Source: Salipiger abyssi (lineage in GTDB: Bacteria; Pseudomonadota; Alphaproteobacteria; Rhodobacterales; Rhodobacteraceae). Taken from it: 64,000 nucleotides of DNA. Position 1 is the first letter of the stretch; every line of letters begins with the position of its first letter. The position numbers were made by a program, and so were the translations under genes. The stretch spans positions 2,728,001 to 2,792,000 of the forward strand of contig NZ_CP015093.1 in NCBI RefSeq assembly GCF_001975705.1, read 5' to 3'. Under the pieces are notes generated by a model, which saw only the letters and a program-made list of their open reading frames with translations, did not search any database and was not told the origin of the DNA. Below are positions 41,191 to 49,484 of the stretch, one piece after another.

Positions 41191-44100
41191 TTACATATTG
41201 CCGCCGAGCAGCGCCGCGTTGCCGCCCGAGGCGGTGGTGTCGATGCAGACATGGCGCTCGGCGCGGGCATGGCCGCGGTCGGGGGTGCCGGTGATCAGCG
41301 TCAGGATCGGACCCTTGCGCTCGGCGAGCGCGCGGCGATAGGCGCGGGCGCTGTCGGCGTCGCCCCACCAGATCGCCGCCGAGATATCGGTGAGGGTCGC
41401 CAGCGCTTCGGGCGCCACCTTGCCGTGCGAGACCACGGCGACGCCGCCGAGCTTGCGGATCGCCTCCGCCTGGGCGGCGGCGCAGTCCGAGCCGGGGCCG
41501 AGGCAGAGCACCGGCGGGCGGGCCAGCGTGGTGTACTGGTTGGCCTCGCCGGTGGGGCCGGGCAGCTCGGTCGTCACCGGGCCGGGCGCGTGGCCCGCCG
41601 CCGCAAGGGCCGCGCTCAGCCGGTCGGGCAGGTCGTGGGTCGACCAGGAGCCCACCGGCCCGGCATGGGCATGGCTGCGGAAGCGGTCGCAATAGAGCGG
41701 CCCGCCGGCCTTTGGCCCGGTGCCCGAGAGCCCTTCGCCGCCGAAGGGCTGGCTGCCGACGATCGCGCCGATCTGGTTGCGGTTGACGTAGAGATTGCCG
41801 GCCTCGACGCGCTCGGTCACATGCTGCACCCGGTCGTCGATGCGGGTTTGCAGCCCGAAGGTGAGCCCGTAACCGGTGGCGTTGATGGCGTCGATCACCG
41901 CGTCGAGCTCTTCGGATTTGAAGGTGGCGATATGCAGCACCGGGCCGAAGATCTCGCGCTCCAGATCGGCGATGCCGTTCACCTTGATGAGGGCAGGGGC
42001 GATGAAATGGCCCTCTGACGGCACCTCGGTCTGTTTCAGCAGGCGTCCGTCGGCGCGGGCGGCCTCTACATAGGCGGCGATGCCCGCATGCGCCTCGGCG
42101 TCGATCACCGGGCCGAGATCGGTGGAGAGATCCCAGGGCTGGCCGGGGCGCAACGCCTCCATGGCGCCGGTCAGCATCTCCATGAAAGGCGGCGCGATAT
42201 CCTCCTGCACATAGAGGCAGCGCAGCGCCGAGCAGCGCTGGCCCGCCGACTGGAAGGCGGATTCGACGATGGCACGCACCGCCTGTTCGGGAAGCGCGGT
42301 GCTGTCGACGATCATCGCGTTGAGCCCGCCGGTCTCGGCGATGAACGGCGTGCCGGGGGCGAGATGGGTGGCGATGGAGCGATGGATGATCTGCGCGGTC
42401 TCGGTGGAGCCGGTGAAGGCGACGCCGGTGACATGTGGCTCGGAGGTCAGGGCCGCGCCCACCTCGCCGGCGCCGGGCAGCAGTTGCAGCGCGGAGGCGG
42501 GCACGCCGGCCTGATGCAGGAGCTGCACTGCGCGCCAGGCGATGAGCGGCGTCTGCTCGGCGGGTTTCGCCAGCACCGCGTTGCCGGTGGCGAGCGCTGC
42601 GGCGATCTGGCCGGTGAAGATCGCCAGCGGGAAGTTCCACGGCGAGATGCAGGCAAAGACGCCCTGAGGCGGTGCGTCATTGTCGAGCGCGCGGGCGGCG
42701 TAGTAGCGCAGGAAATCCACCGCCTCGCGCAGCTCGGCCACCGCGTCGAGCTGGGTCTTGCCGGCCTCGCGGTGCAGCATGGCGAAGATCTCGCCGAAAT
42801 GCGCCTCGTAGAGATCGGCGGCGGCGTTGAGGGCGGCTGCGCGCGCGGCGGCAGGCGCCTCCCAGGGGCGGGCGGCGGCGGCGGCGATGGCGACGGTTGC
42901 GGGTGTGGCCCAGGTGACCCTGCCCGGGCTGTCGGCGGGATCGGCGGGGTTCTCCAGCGCCTCCTCGGCCCCGTGCGGCGCCTCCTCGGCGGTGATCGGC
43001 GCCACCGTCCAGACATGATCGCGGAACGGCGCGCGCGCCGCGTCGATGGCCCCCAGGGTCGGGCGGTGCGTCAGATCGAACCCCTTGGAATTCACCCGCT
43101 CGGGCGCAAACAGTTCTGGACCACGGGCGAGGGGGCGGGTGTCGGTCGTCTCGAACGGATCGGCGGCGACCACCTCCGGCGGCACCTCCTCGTCGACGAT
43201 CTGGTTGACGAAGGAGGAGTTGGCGCCGTTCTCCAGCAGCCGCCGCACCAGATAGGCCAGCAGATCGCGATGCGCCCCCACCGGCGCGTAGATCCGGCAG
43301 CGGGTGCCCTCGGCCTTGTGCACCAGCTCGTGCAGCACCTCGCCCATGCCGTGCAGGCGCTGGAATTCGAACGCGCTCTTGTCACCGGCCATATGCAGCA
43401 CCGCCGCCACCGTATGCGCGTTATGGGTGGCGAATTGCGGATAGATCCGGTCGGTCATGCCCAGCAGCTTGCGGGCATTGGCGATATAGGAGATGTCGCT
43501 ATGCGCCTTGGAGGTGAAGACCGGGAAGCCTTCGAGCCCCATCACCTGCGCGCGCTTGATCTCGGTGTCCCAATAGGCGCCCTTGACCAGCCGGACCATG
43601 ATGCGACGGTCATGCGCCTCGGCCAGCGCATGGAGCCAGTCGAGCGTCTCGGCGGCGCGCAGGCCGAAAGCCTGTACCACCACGCCGAACCCGTCCCAGC
43701 CCGCCAGCGAGGGGGCGGCGAAGGCGGCGCCGATCACATCCAGCGAGAGCGACAGGCGGTCGGCCTCCTCGGCGTCGATATTGAGCCCGATATTGGCGGC
43801 CTTTGCCTGCTCGCAAAGCTGCCTGAGACGCGGCACCAACACCGCCATGACCTCGTCGCGCTGGCCTTCCTCGTAGCGGGCGAAAAGCGCCGAGAGCTTG
43901 ACCGAGATGCCGGGATTGTCGCGGATGTCGGAGGCCCTGGCGGCGCCCGCGATGGCGTCGATGGCCCTGGAATAGGCGTCGAGATAGCGCAGCGCATCGG
44001 CCTCGGTGCGCGCGGCCTCGCCCAGCATGTCGTAGCTGTAGGTATAGCCCTTCTCCTCCATCGCGCTGCCGCGCTTCATCGCCTTCTGGATCGTCTCGCC

Positions 44101-44625
44101 CAGCACGAACTGCGCGCCCATCTCCTTCATCGCGCGGCCCACTGCGGTGCGGATCACCGGCTCGCCCAGCCGCTTCATGGCGTTGCGCAGATGACCGGCG
44201 GGGCCGGGGCGCTGCGCCGGGTCCAGCACCTTGCCGGTGAGCATCAGCGCCCAGGTCGAGGCGTTGACCAGCGGCGAGGTCGAGCGGCCCATGTGACGGC
44301 CCCAATCCGAAGGCGCGATCTTGTCCTCGATCAGCGCGTCGATGGTCTCGGCATCGGGCACGCGCAGCAGCGCCTCGGCCAGACACATGAGCGCGATGCC
44401 CTCGTCGGTCGAGAGCCCGTATTCGGCAAGGAAGACCTCCATCAGCCCGGGCCGGGAGCTGCCGCGGATATCGCGCACGAGCCCGGCCGCGCGGTTGCCG
44501 ATGGCGGCGCGGTCTTGGGGCGACAAGGCCGCCTGCTCGCGCAGCCGCGCAACGGTGGCAGCCTCGTCGGCATAGGTGTTGAGGTCGATCTGCTCGCGCA
44601 GGGCGGGGGCGATATCCTTGGGCAT
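41191..44625 (-). CDS. putA: Bifunctional proline dehydrogenase / glutamate-semialdehyde dehydrogenase
   Basis: The 1144-residue enzyme joins an N-terminal FAD-dependent proline dehydrogenase barrel (GVSVKLSALFARYE-like NPGISVKLSALFARYEEGQR; MVRLVKGAYWDTEIKRAQV) to an ALDH domain (CISPWNFPLAIFTGQIAAAL; VAFTGSTETA; catalytic Cys in FQSAGQRCSALRCLYVQ). A C-terminal ALDH-like domain follows. It oxidises proline to glutamate. At this length it lacks the N-terminal ribbon-helix-helix repressor domain of E. coli PutA (1320 residues), so regulation is left to the divergent Lrp-type gene. Confidence 0.96.
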   Translation of the reverse strand: MPKDIAPALREQIDLNTYADEAATVARLREQAALSPQDRAAIGNRAAGLVRDIRGSSRPGLMEVFLAEYGLSTDEGIALMCLAEALLRVPDAETIDALIEDKIAPSDWGRHMGRSTSPLVNASTWALMLTGKVLDPAQRPGPAGHLRNAMKRLGEPVIRTAVGRAMKEMGAQFVLGETIQKAMKRGSAMEEKGYTYSYDMLGEAARTEADALRYLDAYSRAIDAIAGAARASDIRDNPGISVKLSALFARYEEGQRDEVMAVLVPRLRQLCEQAKAANIGLNIDAEEADRLSLSLDVIGAAFAAPSLAGWDGFGVVVQAFGLRAAETLDWLHALAEAHDRRIMVRLVKGAYWDTEIKRAQVMGLEGFPVFTSKAHSDISYIANARKLLGMTDRIYPQFATHNAHTVAAVLHMAGDKSAFEFQRLHGMGEVLHELVHKAEGTRCRIYAPVGAHRDLLAYLVRRLLENGANSSFVNQIVDEEVPPEVVAADPFETTDTRPLARGPELFAPERVNSKGFDLTHRPTLGAIDAARAPFRDHVWTVAPITAEEAPHGAEEALENPADPADSPGRVTWATPATVAIAAAAARPWEAPAAARAAALNAAADLYEAHFGEIFAMLHREAGKTQLDAVAELREAVDFLRYYAARALDNDAPPQGVFACISPWNFPLAIFTGQIAAALATGNAVLAKPAEQTPLIAWRAVQLLHQAGVPASALQLLPGAGEVGAALTSEPHVTGVAFTGSTETAQIIHRSIATHLAPGTPFIAETGGLNAMIVDSTALPEQAVRAIVESAFQSAGQRCSALRCLYVQEDIAPPFMEMLTGAMEALRPGQPWDLSTDLGPVIDAEAHAGIAAYVEAARADGRLLKQTEVPSEGHFIAPALIKVNGIADLEREIFGPVLHIATFKSEELDAVIDAINATGYGLTFGLQTRIDDRVQHVTERVEAGNLYVNRNQIGAIVGSQPFGGEGLSGTGPKAGGPLYCDRFRSHAHAGPVGSWSTHDLPDRLSAALAAAGHAPGPVTTELPGPTGEANQYTTLARPPVLCLGPGSDCAAAQAEAIRKLGGVAVVSHGKVAPEALATLTDISAAIWWGDADSARAYRRALAERKGPILTLITGTPDRGHARAERHVCIDTTASGGNAALLGGNM

Positions 44626-44673
44626 GATGATCTCCGGTGATTTTCCCCAATGTACAGTGGTGTCCGAAGTCGA

Positions 44674-44693
44674 TTTGCCTTATTGCTGGCAAA
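44674..44693. promoter_or_regulatory. Inverted repeat in the putA-putR intergenic region
   Basis: TTTGCC and GGCAAA face each other across eight bases in the 105-base divergent promoter region. It is a plausible binding site of the Lrp-type regulator encoded at 44731. Confidence 0.5.
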
Positions 44694-44730
44694 GCGCTAT
44701 CCGAACCGACCGAAAAACACGGGAAACCCC

Positions 44731-45219
44731 ATGCAAGACGACTTCGAGGAATTCGACCGGTTCGACCGCGCGATTCTGACCACGCTCGCCGGTGACGGCC
44801 GCATCTCCATTACTGAACTAGCCCGGCGCATCGGCCTGTCCAAAAGCCCCACACAGGCGCGGCTGCGGCGGCTGGAGGAGCTGGGGGTGATCCGCGGTTA
44901 TCGCGCCATTCTCGACCCGATCCGTCTGGGGCTCGATCATGTGGCCTTTGTCGAGGTGCGGATGCTGGATACGCGCGAGACCTCGCTGGGAGAGTTCAAC
45001 GCGGCGGTGGCGGCGATCCCCGAGATCGAGCAGGTGCATCTGATCGCGGGCAATTTCGATTACCTGCTCAAGGTCCGCACCGCCGACATGCGCAGCTACC
45101 GCCGGGTTCTGGCGGAAAAGATCTCGACCCTGCCGCATGTCTCGACCACCTCGACCTATGTGGCGATGCAGGCGGTCAAGGAGGACGGGCTGGCCCAGCC
45201 GCCGGGCGGCGAGGGGTGA
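44731..45219 (+). CDS. putR: Lrp/AsnC family regulator of putA (PutR-like)
   Basis: The 162-residue protein has an N-terminal HTH (LAGDGRISITELARRIGLSK, SPTQARLRRLEELG) and a C-terminal RAM/AsnC ligand domain (HLIAGNFDYLLKVRTADM). It is divergent from putA, the classical arrangement of the proline-responsive activator PutR in alphaproteobacteria. ATG 44731 lacks a strong Shine-Dalgarno sequence (GGGAAACCCC before it). Confidence 0.87.
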   Translation: MQDDFEEFDRFDRAILTTLAGDGRISITELARRIGLSKSPTQARLRRLEELGVIRGYRAILDPIRLGLDHVAFVEVRMLDTRETSLGEFNAAVAAIPEIEQVHLIAGNFDYLLKVRTADMRSYRRVLAEKISTLPHVSTTSTYVAMQAVKEDGLAQPPGGEG

Positions 45220-45266
45220 GCTGCGCTCTGGTCAAGCCTGTGAAATTCCGGCAAGAGAGAGCCCGG

Positions 45267-45350
45267 GCCCGCGTGGTGGAATGGTAGACACAGGGGACTT
45301 AAAATCCCCAGCCTTCGGGCGTGCCGGTTCGAGTCCGGCCGCGGGTACCA
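45267..45350 (+). tRNA. tRNA-Leu (anticodon UAA), prophage integration site
   Basis: The 84-nt gene has acceptor GCCCGCG pairing with CGCGGGT (one G-U pair), the anticodon stem GGGGA/TCCCC with loop CTTAAAA (anticodon TAA at 45300-45302), a variable-arm hairpin (class II tRNA), a TTCGAGTCC T-loop and an encoded ACCA end. The integrase gene of the prophage lies 112 bases beyond its 3' end. Confidence 0.95.
45330..45350. other. Probable attL core at the tRNA-Leu 3' end
   Basis: Tyrosine integrases next to a tRNA gene usually recombine in its 3' half and restore the tRNA. The T-arm to CCA end (TCGAGTCCGGCCGCGGGTAC and following bases) is therefore the expected att core. The matching direct repeat (attR) should lie beyond base 64000. 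Confidence 0.55.
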
Positions 45351-45412
45351 AATTGATTTTAAACATGCTTTTCTAAGGCTTCGCCGAAGCGTGGCATTTT
45401 GCCTGAAAGGCG

Positions 45413-45432
45413 TTCACACATCCGATTCACAC
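45413..45432. repeat. Direct repeat TTCACAC between attL and the integrase gene
   Basis: TTCACAC occurs at 45413-45419 and 45426-45432, a 13-base period. Its place beside the att site fits an arm-type integrase or Xis binding site. The rest of 45351-45462 shows only a small GCTTC/GAAGC hairpin. Confidence 0.3.
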
Positions 45433-45462
45433 GTTGTTGTTTCGTTTCCGTTCTGTTCTGGA

Positions 45463-46503
45463 TCATTTCCGGCGCTCCTGAGCGATCTTGGATAGGGCGC
45501 GTTTGTTTGCCCTCTTGCGGTAATAAGCCACCATCTCGGCGCTCTGACCTGTCACAGACTGGATTTCCGCGTCCGAGGATCCGGCTTCGGCCAGTTCGAC
45601 AATCGCAAGCTTTCGCAGGCCATGCATCGTGTACGGTGCCGCATTCTCGCCAAGACCCTTGCGCCAGGCCCGAAAAGCACGCTCGACGCCTTGATATCCG
45701 AGTGGCTCGCGCAGGTTCCGCGCGAGAAAATGATCGCCACGGATTGGCAAAGACGCGGTGAAGTCGCGCAGGCTCTTGGGGCAAAATACCTCAAGCCACT
45801 TGTCGCCCTTTTCATCCCTGACGCGCATCCACTCGCCGTTGATTTGATCCCGGCGCATGGTGATCGCTGCATTCGGGCGCTGGCCGGTGCCCAAAATCAA
45901 CCGCGCCGCGATCCGAACATTCTCCGGAGCGCTGTCCAGTTTCTCAACCATCCATGCCGGCCAAGGCTCAATTTCACGGGCGGGCTTGTATCTGGCCAGA
46001 CGACGCGCCGGATTCTCTCCCAGAGGCCAGTCCAGCTCTGTGGCAGCGTAGTTCCAGAGCAGCGAAATTGTTTGAGCGTGCCGGCTCGCCTTTCGTGGCG
46101 TTTCGGCCAGATTCTCCAGTGCGGCGCGCACGGCTTGGCGGGTGGTCTTACGCATATCCTTGGCGCCGTTCTTGGCCATGATTGCGTCCATCGTCCGGCG
46201 ATAGCTGGCCTTGGTGCTGGGTTTCAGCTTGCCCTGACCGGCGATAGGATCGCGACGCCATGTCTCGATGCATTCCCGCCAAGTGTAGTTGGACGGCTTC
46301 ACCTGCGCCTTGTGCTTCCCTCCCTGCGCCAGCCAATAAAGCCGGTCCAGTTCGCGTGCATCGCCCTGCCAGTCGAGTTTCACCTCGCGGGCTCGACGCA
46401 CGCCGTTCTCAGTCCAGGTGACGCGATGATACGGATGCCATGCGCCGCGCGCCCACCGCCACTGCAGGTGCGGCTTTGCAATGCGTGGCTTTGGAGGTCT
46501 CAA
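45463..46503 (-). CDS. int: Tyrosine recombinase/integrase of the prophage
   Basis: The 346-residue protein has an arm-binding N-terminus, a SAM-like core domain (LKPSTKASYRRTMDAIMAKN) and the catalytic domain with Arg I in ILGTGQRPNAA, box II HGLRK and the nucleophile Tyr in MVAYYRKRANK. It catalyses integration at tRNA-Leu. It starts with TTG at 46503, which overlaps the stop codon of the upstream HTH gene (TTGA), supporting translational coupling. Confidence 0.93.
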   Translation of the reverse strand: MRPPKPRIAKPHLQWRWARGAWHPYHRVTWTENGVRRAREVKLDWQGDARELDRLYWLAQGGKHKAQVKPSNYTWRECIETWRRDPIAGQGKLKPSTKASYRRTMDAIMAKNGAKDMRKTTRQAVRAALENLAETPRKASRHAQTISLLWNYAATELDWPLGENPARRLARYKPAREIEPWPAWMVEKLDSAPENVRIAARLILGTGQRPNAAITMRRDQINGEWMRVRDEKGDKWLEVFCPKSLRDFTASLPIRGDHFLARNLREPLGYQGVERAFRAWRKGLGENAAPYTMHGLRKLAIVELAEAGSSDAEIQSVTGQSAEMVAYYRKRANKRALSKIAQERRK

Positions 46504-46706
46504 AGCTCGAAATCCTCATCTGGAACAGCGGCGCCGCCCTGCAATATCGCTTCTATGTCATCGGTGCGCCATCGTTTTAGTCCACCGATATCACAAGGAC
46601 TCGGCAGGGCACCCACAGAAACAAGCCGCCGGAACTCGTCGGCGGACATATCCAGCATCTTGGCGGCGCTGGTGTCTTTGACGGCAAGAGGGCGTGCGGC
46701 GGGCAT
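46500..46706 (-). CDS. Excisionase-like MerR/HTH_17 protein
   Basis: The 68-residue product (DTSAAKMLDMSADEFRRLVS, VGALPSPCDIGGLKRWRTDD) has the winged-helix layout of HTH_17/Xis proteins: helix, turn, GG-KRW wing. Its end overlaps the integrase start by four bases, the usual Xis-Int order, so a role in excision is likely. ATG 46706 also overlaps the stop of the preceding gene. Confidence 0.7.
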   Translation of the reverse strand: MPAARPLAVKDTSAAKMLDMSADEFRRLVSVGALPSPCDIGGLKRWRTDDIEAILQGGAAVPDEDFEL

Positions 46707-46981
46707 CAGTCGCTGCCTTCCGCGGCTAGCGAGCCTTCGTTGCAGATGTCGGCGCAAAGCGATACGCACTCGTTGCAGATGAAGACAGATGGCCCGGCTA
46801 TGAGCTTCTGTACCTCATTCTGAGGCTTGCCGCAGAATGAGCAGCGCAGGGGCCTGAGTTCTTCGAGCCTCTGTTTCAGATCGTCGCGGTCTTTTTCGGC
46901 TCTCGAGAGCTTGAGTTGCAGCTCTTCGAGAGTTTTGCGGCTCACGCGTTCGTCGTCCACTGATCTGGGCCTTCCAAACAT
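46706..46981 (-). CDS. Free-standing ClpX-type C4 zinc-finger protein
   Basis: The 91-residue protein has a charged coiled-coil helix (residues about 16-42, [20 protein letters not shown]) followed by a C4 zinc finger with Cys47, Cys50, Cys69 and Cys72 ([30 protein letters not shown]). This is nearly the N-terminal domain of ClpX, but no AAA domain follows; ClpX itself is about 420 residues. In ClpX this domain dimerises and docks adaptors and substrates. ATGA overlaps link the gene to both neighbours. Confidence 0.8.
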   Translation of the reverse strand: MFGRPRSVDDERVSRKTLEELQLKLSRAEKDRDDLKQRLEELRPLRCSFCGKPQNEVQKLIAGPSVFICNECVSLCADICNEGSLAAEGSD

Positions 46982-47439
46982 CACCCTTCCCACCCCATCG
47001 CCTTGATGAGCGCCGGAAACCAGTCGTTCACCGCGAACCACATCACTGCTGCGCCGCAGAGAGCCAGCACGGCGATCACGGCGAACGCCCACCGCGAATG
47101 ATCGTGACGGTCGTGGTAGTCGTTCCAGGTGCGCGTGTCGGTGGATTGCGTTTCGTCCGTCGGTGCGATGCGTGGTAGGGCAGATGCGCCTTCGCTAGCC
47201 GTCTTGGGTTGAAACGTTTCCGCGCCATCTGCCCCGTAGATCGTCGCGAGTTCGGCCAGCGGTTTGCCCACATCTTCGGTGAGGATTTCGCGCGGGGTTT
47301 CGCGGATGCGTGCGCCGAGTCCTTCGGAGCGGCGCAGATATATCTTGCCGTTCTTGGCAACCGTCGCCGGGGCGTTGCCGCTGATGACAGCGGGCGACCA
47401 CGAGTCGAGTCGGCGCTGTTCGATGAAATAGCCGGTCAT
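46981..47439 (-). CDS. Phage protein with one C-terminal membrane segment
   Basis: The 152-residue product has a soluble N-part and one hydrophobic segment near the end ([20 protein letters not shown]). The N-part includes [20 protein letters not shown] and a low-complexity Thr/Ser linker. It overlaps the ClpX-finger gene by ATGA. No family recognised; a tail-anchored inner-membrane protein is likely. Confidence 0.6.
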   Translation of the reverse strand: MTGYFIEQRRLDSWSPAVISGNAPATVAKNGKIYLRRSEGLGARIRETPREILTEDVGKPLAELATIYGADGAETFQPKTASEGASALPRIAPTDETQSTDTRTWNDYHDRHDHSRWAFAVIAVLALCGAAVMWFAVNDWFPALIKAMGWEG

Positions 47440-47457
47440 GATGACGCTGCGCCTTTC

Positions 47458-47745
47458 CTATTTGCAGTTTTCTGCATTGGGTTCCGCGCCGATGGTCGGG
47501 TCTCCTTCCACAGCGCAGCGCGCGGCCATCGCGGCGAGCTGCACGCATTCGGAATAGACCTGCCACCAATCGTTGTGCTTGCCTTCACGCATGTGGAGCA
47601 TGGATTTCGCGACTTCTCCGATCTCTTCTGTCATCGCCGCGATAGTGGGGTTCGGAGCCGGGAAAAGCCGAGCTGCGCGAAAGACTTCCGCTCTGACGTC
47701 ATCGAGAAAGGGGTCGATGGTGTTATCGGTGATCTGGTTGCTCAT
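47458..47745 (-). CDS. MazG-like nucleotide pyrophosphohydrolase-type protein
   Basis: The 95-residue helical product contains MTEEIGEVAKSML and, 20 residues later, VYSECVQLAAMAAR. This EE-x2-E ... E-x2 pattern is that of all-alpha NTP pyrophosphohydrolases (MazG-like), which are common in phages. ATG 47745 is preferred to 47775 because the shorter N-terminus MSNQITDNTIDPFLDDVRAE looks natural and GAGAGGACAACGCC precedes it. Confidence 0.55.
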   Translation of the reverse strand: MSNQITDNTIDPFLDDVRAEVFRAARLFPAPNPTIAAMTEEIGEVAKSMLHMREGKHNDWWQVYSECVQLAAMAARCAVEGDPTIGAEPNAENCK

Positions 47746-47810
47746 GGCGTTGTCCTCTCTTGCCGTCCATCGCAACGCCCCGTCACCGGGGCGCTGACAA
47801 AGGCGGCAAG

Positions 47811-48824
47811 TTATCCGGCAGCCTCGGCGGTGCCGTAGAAGACGGGCAGGGCAGTGTCGTTCTCCGCTTTGGCCACCGCTTCTTCGATGGCCTCGCGCTT
47901 GGCTTCGTCGGGGTTGTAGAGTGTCACGAAGAATTTCACGGTCGAGCCGCTCTTGCGATAGAAAAACCGGACGGTCATGCGGTAGAGATCGCCGCCGTCG
48001 AAAACCGGGATCGCGATCAGGAACAGGTTGGGGATCTGGAGCGGGCGCCCTTCCTCATCGTTATGCTCGTTGACGAAATGGATCATCGACGCGCCGTTGT
48101 CGCGGTTCTTCGTAACCTTGAGGTTCGAGGTCTCATGCACCGTGAATTCCCGGCTCATGTTCATCAGCTCGTGCGGCTGGCCGAAGCGCCCGCCGATCTT
48201 TTCGGCGAGATCGCGGCTGCGCTCTTCCCATGGGGCCGGATTGCCATCGGATTTCGCGTGGATCAGGTAGGGCGTCGGTTCGAGGAAATGCAGGATGTTG
48301 GATTCGATGAATTCGCCAAGCTCCTCCTTGTCCATGCCTTTGCCCGATACGGCTTCCCAGATCTGCCATTCCTCGGAGAGCGGGAAATCGTAGCGCCCGC
48401 GATGATCGCAGAAGGCCGCGCCTTTCTCGCCGCTGGTGTCATCCCATGCCACCGCGCCGGCACCGTGATAGTTCGCGATGCAGGTCAGGCTGGGCGTGTT
48501 CGGATCTGCGAATAGCGCCGAGCTGTCGCCTTTGAAGCGATTGGTCCAGCCGATCAGGCTGTCGAGCGTCGAGAGATAGGCTGTGCCCTTGCGGCGCTCG
48601 GGCTTGTCGCGCAGCAGCGCCGCGCGCAGCTTGTCGGAGTGGTCCTCGGTTTTGCGACCAGCGGGAACGCTGACCAGGAAGGGGGTGCGCAGGGAGAATT
48701 TCTGCTCTTTCTTGGGATCGTCCCAGTCCACCGGGGCGATGAGCGGCGTCGGTTGCCCGATCTCCTCCATCGTCTCGCGCATGGTGGCCGCGACGTTGGC
48801 GGCGTGGGTGTCGATATCGGTCAT
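47811..48824 (-). CDS. DUF2303 family phage protein (YfdQ-like)
   Basis: The 337-residue protein matches the DUF2303 pattern in length and stretches such as LIGWTNRFKGDSSALFADPN, TCIANYHGAGAVAWDDTSGE, KGAAFCDHRGRYDFPLSEEW and FLIAIPVFDGGDLYRMTVRF. The family is found in many prophages of Proteobacteria; its function is unknown. GAAAGGACCACC precedes ATG 48824. Confidence 0.78.
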   Translation of the reverse strand: MTDIDTHAANVAATMRETMEEIGQPTPLIAPVDWDDPKKEQKFSLRTPFLVSVPAGRKTEDHSDKLRAALLRDKPERRKGTAYLSTLDSLIGWTNRFKGDSSALFADPNTPSLTCIANYHGAGAVAWDDTSGEKGAAFCDHRGRYDFPLSEEWQIWEAVSGKGMDKEELGEFIESNILHFLEPTPYLIHAKSDGNPAPWEERSRDLAEKIGGRFGQPHELMNMSREFTVHETSNLKVTKNRDNGASMIHFVNEHNDEEGRPLQIPNLFLIAIPVFDGGDLYRMTVRFFYRKSGSTVKFFVTLYNPDEAKREAIEEAVAKAENDTALPVFYGTAEAAG

Positions 48825-48837
48825 GGTGGTGGTCCTT

Positions 48838-49095
48838 TCAGGCGGTGAGGTGGCGGACGGCGCGCATCACGGCGTCTTCCATGTGGGTGTTTGCGAGCGA
48901 CAGATTGCGAGATGCGAAGCGCTCGCAATCGGGATCGGTGCCGCCGAGGGCATGCGGCTCGGAGATGAACGCCGCGCCCATGTCTTTGATCCGTTCCATC
49001 GCTGCTTTCTCCTCATCGGAGAGGACGCGGTACTGGTGCCGGACGGCGTTGTTGGCGGTACGGTCATCACCGCTGCTGCTGACGTGTTCGGTCAT
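48838..49095 (-). CDS. Acb2/Tad1-like cyclic-nucleotide sponge (anti-CBASS/anti-Thoeris candidate)
   Basis: The 85-residue protein contains AVRHQYRVLSDEEKAAMERI-KDMG, a variable loop, and SRNLSLANTHMEDAVMRAVR-HLTA. This two-block pattern (YRxLxxxEK-IKxxG, then SRxLSLAxTxxExAVMxAVxHxT) is what I recall for the Acb2/Tad1 hairpin family of phage proteins that bind cGAMP-type or gcADPR-type signals and so block CBASS and Thoeris. ATG 49095 follows GGGGAGTGAGGG; a GTG at 49104 is the alternative. It lies just before the DUF2303 gene in the leftward operon. Confidence 0.72.
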   Translation of the reverse strand: MTEHVSSSGDDRTANNAVRHQYRVLSDEEKAAMERIKDMGAAFISEPHALGGTDPDCERFASRNLSLANTHMEDAVMRAVRHLTA

Positions 49096-49100
49096 CGCCC

Positions 49101-49472
49101 TCACTCCCCGGCGCTGCGCATCTTGCGGTCGGGCGAGGTCACGTCGCGGAGTCCACTCTGCATCTGCTTCATCATCGGCGAGTAGAGCGACAGCCGGCCC
49201 TGATCGTCGGCATAGGCGACGCCGGACGCGGCGGGGGCTTTCGGCGCTTTCGTGTCGAACGTGCCGGTCAGCTCCACGTCACCGGATTTCTGGAGCTGGT
49301 ATTGCAGGGTGAGTGTCAGCGTGCCCTTGGGCTTGCCGCCATAGGCTTGCTGATACTCGCGCAGGGTGACCTGCAATTCGCGCAGCTTGTCCTGCATCTC
49401 GGTCAGGAATGCGCCCTGATCCAGCAGCGCAAGCTGCTGCTCGAAGGTGCGCAGTTCGAAGTCGTCGGCCAT
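49101..49472 (-). CDS. Phage protein of unknown function with N-terminal coiled coil
   Basis: The 123 residues begin with a helical, Leu-rich part (DDFELRTFEQQLALLDQGAF, LTEMQDKLRELQVTLREYQQ) and continue with a beta-rich TLTLTLQYQLQKSGDVELTG stretch. It ends six bases before the start of the Acb2-like gene. No family recognised. Confidence 0.6.
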   Translation of the reverse strand: MADDFELRTFEQQLALLDQGAFLTEMQDKLRELQVTLREYQQAYGGKPKGTLTLTLQYQLQKSGDVELTGTFDTKAPKAPAASGVAYADDQGRLSLYSPMMKQMQSGLRDVTSPDRKMRSAGE

Positions 49473-49484
49473 CTGTGAGGTCTC

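Noticed and set aside
46706..46981. Truncated ClpX pseudogene
   Set aside because: The frame is complete, overlaps both phage neighbours by ATGA and has an own coiled-coil N-terminus; no ATPase remnant is present.
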